From: Oligoflexia bacterium
GTDB lineage: Bacteria > Bdellovibrionota > Bacteriovoracia > Bacteriovoracales > Bacteriovoracaceae
NCBI GenBank assembly: GCA_024229115.1
Contig: JAAEST010000045.1
Coordinates: 1-64,000, forward strand
Direction: 5' to 3'
DNA: 64,000 bases
Of the stretch, positions 63,218 to 64,000 are shown in pieces (the stretch's first letter is position 1; every line of letters starts with the position of its first letter). Position numbers and translations under genes: made by a program. The notes below the pieces were generated by a model. The model saw only the letters and a program-made list of their open reading frames with translations, had not been told where the DNA came from and made no database searches.

Positions 63218-64000
63218 ATGAATGAAACAACAGAAGTTAATAATAGTAGTTTTGTAGAGAAATCGGTTTATTTCACCAGTCTTGGTTGTTCAAAAAACCT
63301 TGTCGACTCACAAGTGATGCTTGGATACATGGGACTTGATGGTTTTACTATTTCTCAAGAGCCACAAAACGCCGAGGTTATCATTGTTAACACTTGTTCA
63401 TTTGTTGAAGCAGCGAAAGCAGAGTCGATTGAAACAATTCTTGAGTTAGCTGATTATAAAGATCCTGAAATTGGTAACTGTCGTGCTCTTGTTGTTTCAG
63501 GTTGTATGGCCCAGAGATATAGTGAAGCTCTTGAAGCTGACCTTCCTGAAGTTGATCTTATTATCGGAACAGGTGAGTATAATAAAATAGTGAAGCTTCT
63601 TAAGGCCTTTGATGATGGTAAGCTAGATGCTAAAAGCCATGTTGAAATTCCAAAATTTATTCACACCGAATATGATCCAAGACTAAATACCTCACCATTC
63701 TATACAGCATGGTTAAAAATATCTGAAGGTTGTAATAGAAATTGTACTTTCTGTATTATTCCTACTTTGAGAGGAAGATTAAGAAGTCGTTCTGTTGAAT
63801 CTCTAATCTCTGAAGCAAGAAGACTAGCAGAAGGCGGAGTAAGGGAGTTAAATCTTATTTCCCAAGATCTTTCGGACTATGGTGTTGATCTTAGTGATGA
63901 GAATAATATCTATGAGTTATTAACTGGTCTTGAGCAAATTGAGGACGTTGATTGGATTCGTCTTTTCTATTTCTATCCAGATGAATTAACTGATGAAGTA
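63218..64000 (+). CDS. rimO: RimO, ribosomal protein S12 methylthiotransferase (5' part)
   Basis: The window contains the first 261 residues; the gene continues beyond. RimO is a radical-SAM enzyme that adds a methylthio group to Asp88/89 of S12. The N-terminal cluster cysteines C24 (SLGCSKNLVDSQ), C60 (NTCSF) and C96 (SGCMAQRY) and the radical-SAM set C172, C176, C179 (EGCNRNCTFC) are all present. CSKNLVDS separates RimO from MiaB and MtaB. TTAGGAAAAG precedes the ATG. Confidence 0.93.
   Translation, partial: MNETTEVNNSSFVEKSVYFTSLGCSKNLVDSQVMLGYMGLDGFTISQEPQNAEVIIVNTCSFVEAAKAESIETILELADYKDPEIGNCRALVVSGCMAQRYSEALEADLPEVDLIIGTGEYNKIVKLLKAFDDGKLDAKSHVEIPKFIHTEYDPRLNTSPFYTAWLKISEGCNRNCTFCIIPTLRGRLRSRSVESLISEARRLAEGGVRELNLISQDLSDYGVDLSDENNIYELLTGLEQIEDVDWIRLFYFYPDELTDEV

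Noticed and set aside
1-64000. Insertion sequences, prophage or transposase genes
   Set aside because: No transposase, integrase or phage gene was found, and base use is even throughout.

Overview
The window is about 64 kb of AT-rich bacterial chromosome, almost fully coding, with no insertion sequence, prophage or CRISPR array that I can see. The gene set fits a Gram-negative predatory-type bacterium of the Bdellovibrionota, most like Bacteriovorax/Halobacteriovorax. This is an inference from AT-rich codon use, the outer-membrane genes (LolA, LppC-like lipoprotein, Slt-type transglycosylase), the many FHA proteins, TadC and PilZ genes, and the gene order. No 16S gene is present to prove it.

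Layout. (1) 1-14478: the 3' end of tuf, then one unbroken S10-spc-alpha ribosomal run (rpsJ to rplO, secY, adk, infA, rpmJ, rpsM, rpsK, rpoA, rplQ), closed by a strong terminator. rpsD is missing between rpsK and rpoA. (2) 14483-16849: a membrane-anchored thioredoxin-like protein and a sigma-54 activator with an unusual sensor domain. (3) 16925-22391: a tightly coupled operon of biotin-dependent carboxyltransferase, biotin carboxylase, biotin carrier, hflK and hflC. (4) 22516-28532, minus strand: methylmalonyl-CoA mutase and its chaperone MeaB, then agmatinase and arginine decarboxylase. Together with region 3 and birA (54075-54779) this gives most of a propionyl-CoA to succinyl-CoA route, plus putrescine synthesis. 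(5) 28716-33021: an unknown gene, a large M16 peptidase and HemW. (6) 33153-36870: grpE-dnaK-dnaJ. (7) 36991-42968: an LppC-like lipoprotein, a tiny basic protein, AMP nucleosidase, then mreB followed by a PilZ protein and a lipoprotein. (8) 42975-45833: two peptide-type ABC permeases and the wall-recycling glycosidase NagZ.

(9) 45911-54085 is the most distinctive stretch: a TadC-like secretion protein, a DUF192 protein, three membrane proteins carrying four FHA domains, a PP2C-type phosphatase, and a receiver protein with a long acidic tail. FHA domains bind phosphothreonine and PP2C removes it, so this looks like a compact phospho-signalling module tied to a Tad-type machine. (10) 54075-64000: birA, rph, rdgB, tRNA-Pro(UGG), a structured non-coding stretch, smc, lolA, a lytic transglycosylase and the 5' part of rimO.

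Recurring themes are translational coupling by short overlaps, and hairpin terminators reused in unusual ways. At 14449-14478 and 16874-16924 the 3' arm of the hairpin contains the Shine-Dalgarno of the next gene. At 22411-22510 a bidirectional terminator carries a tandem array of its own arm. At 38986-39019 a terminator overlaps the end of a 33-residue gene.
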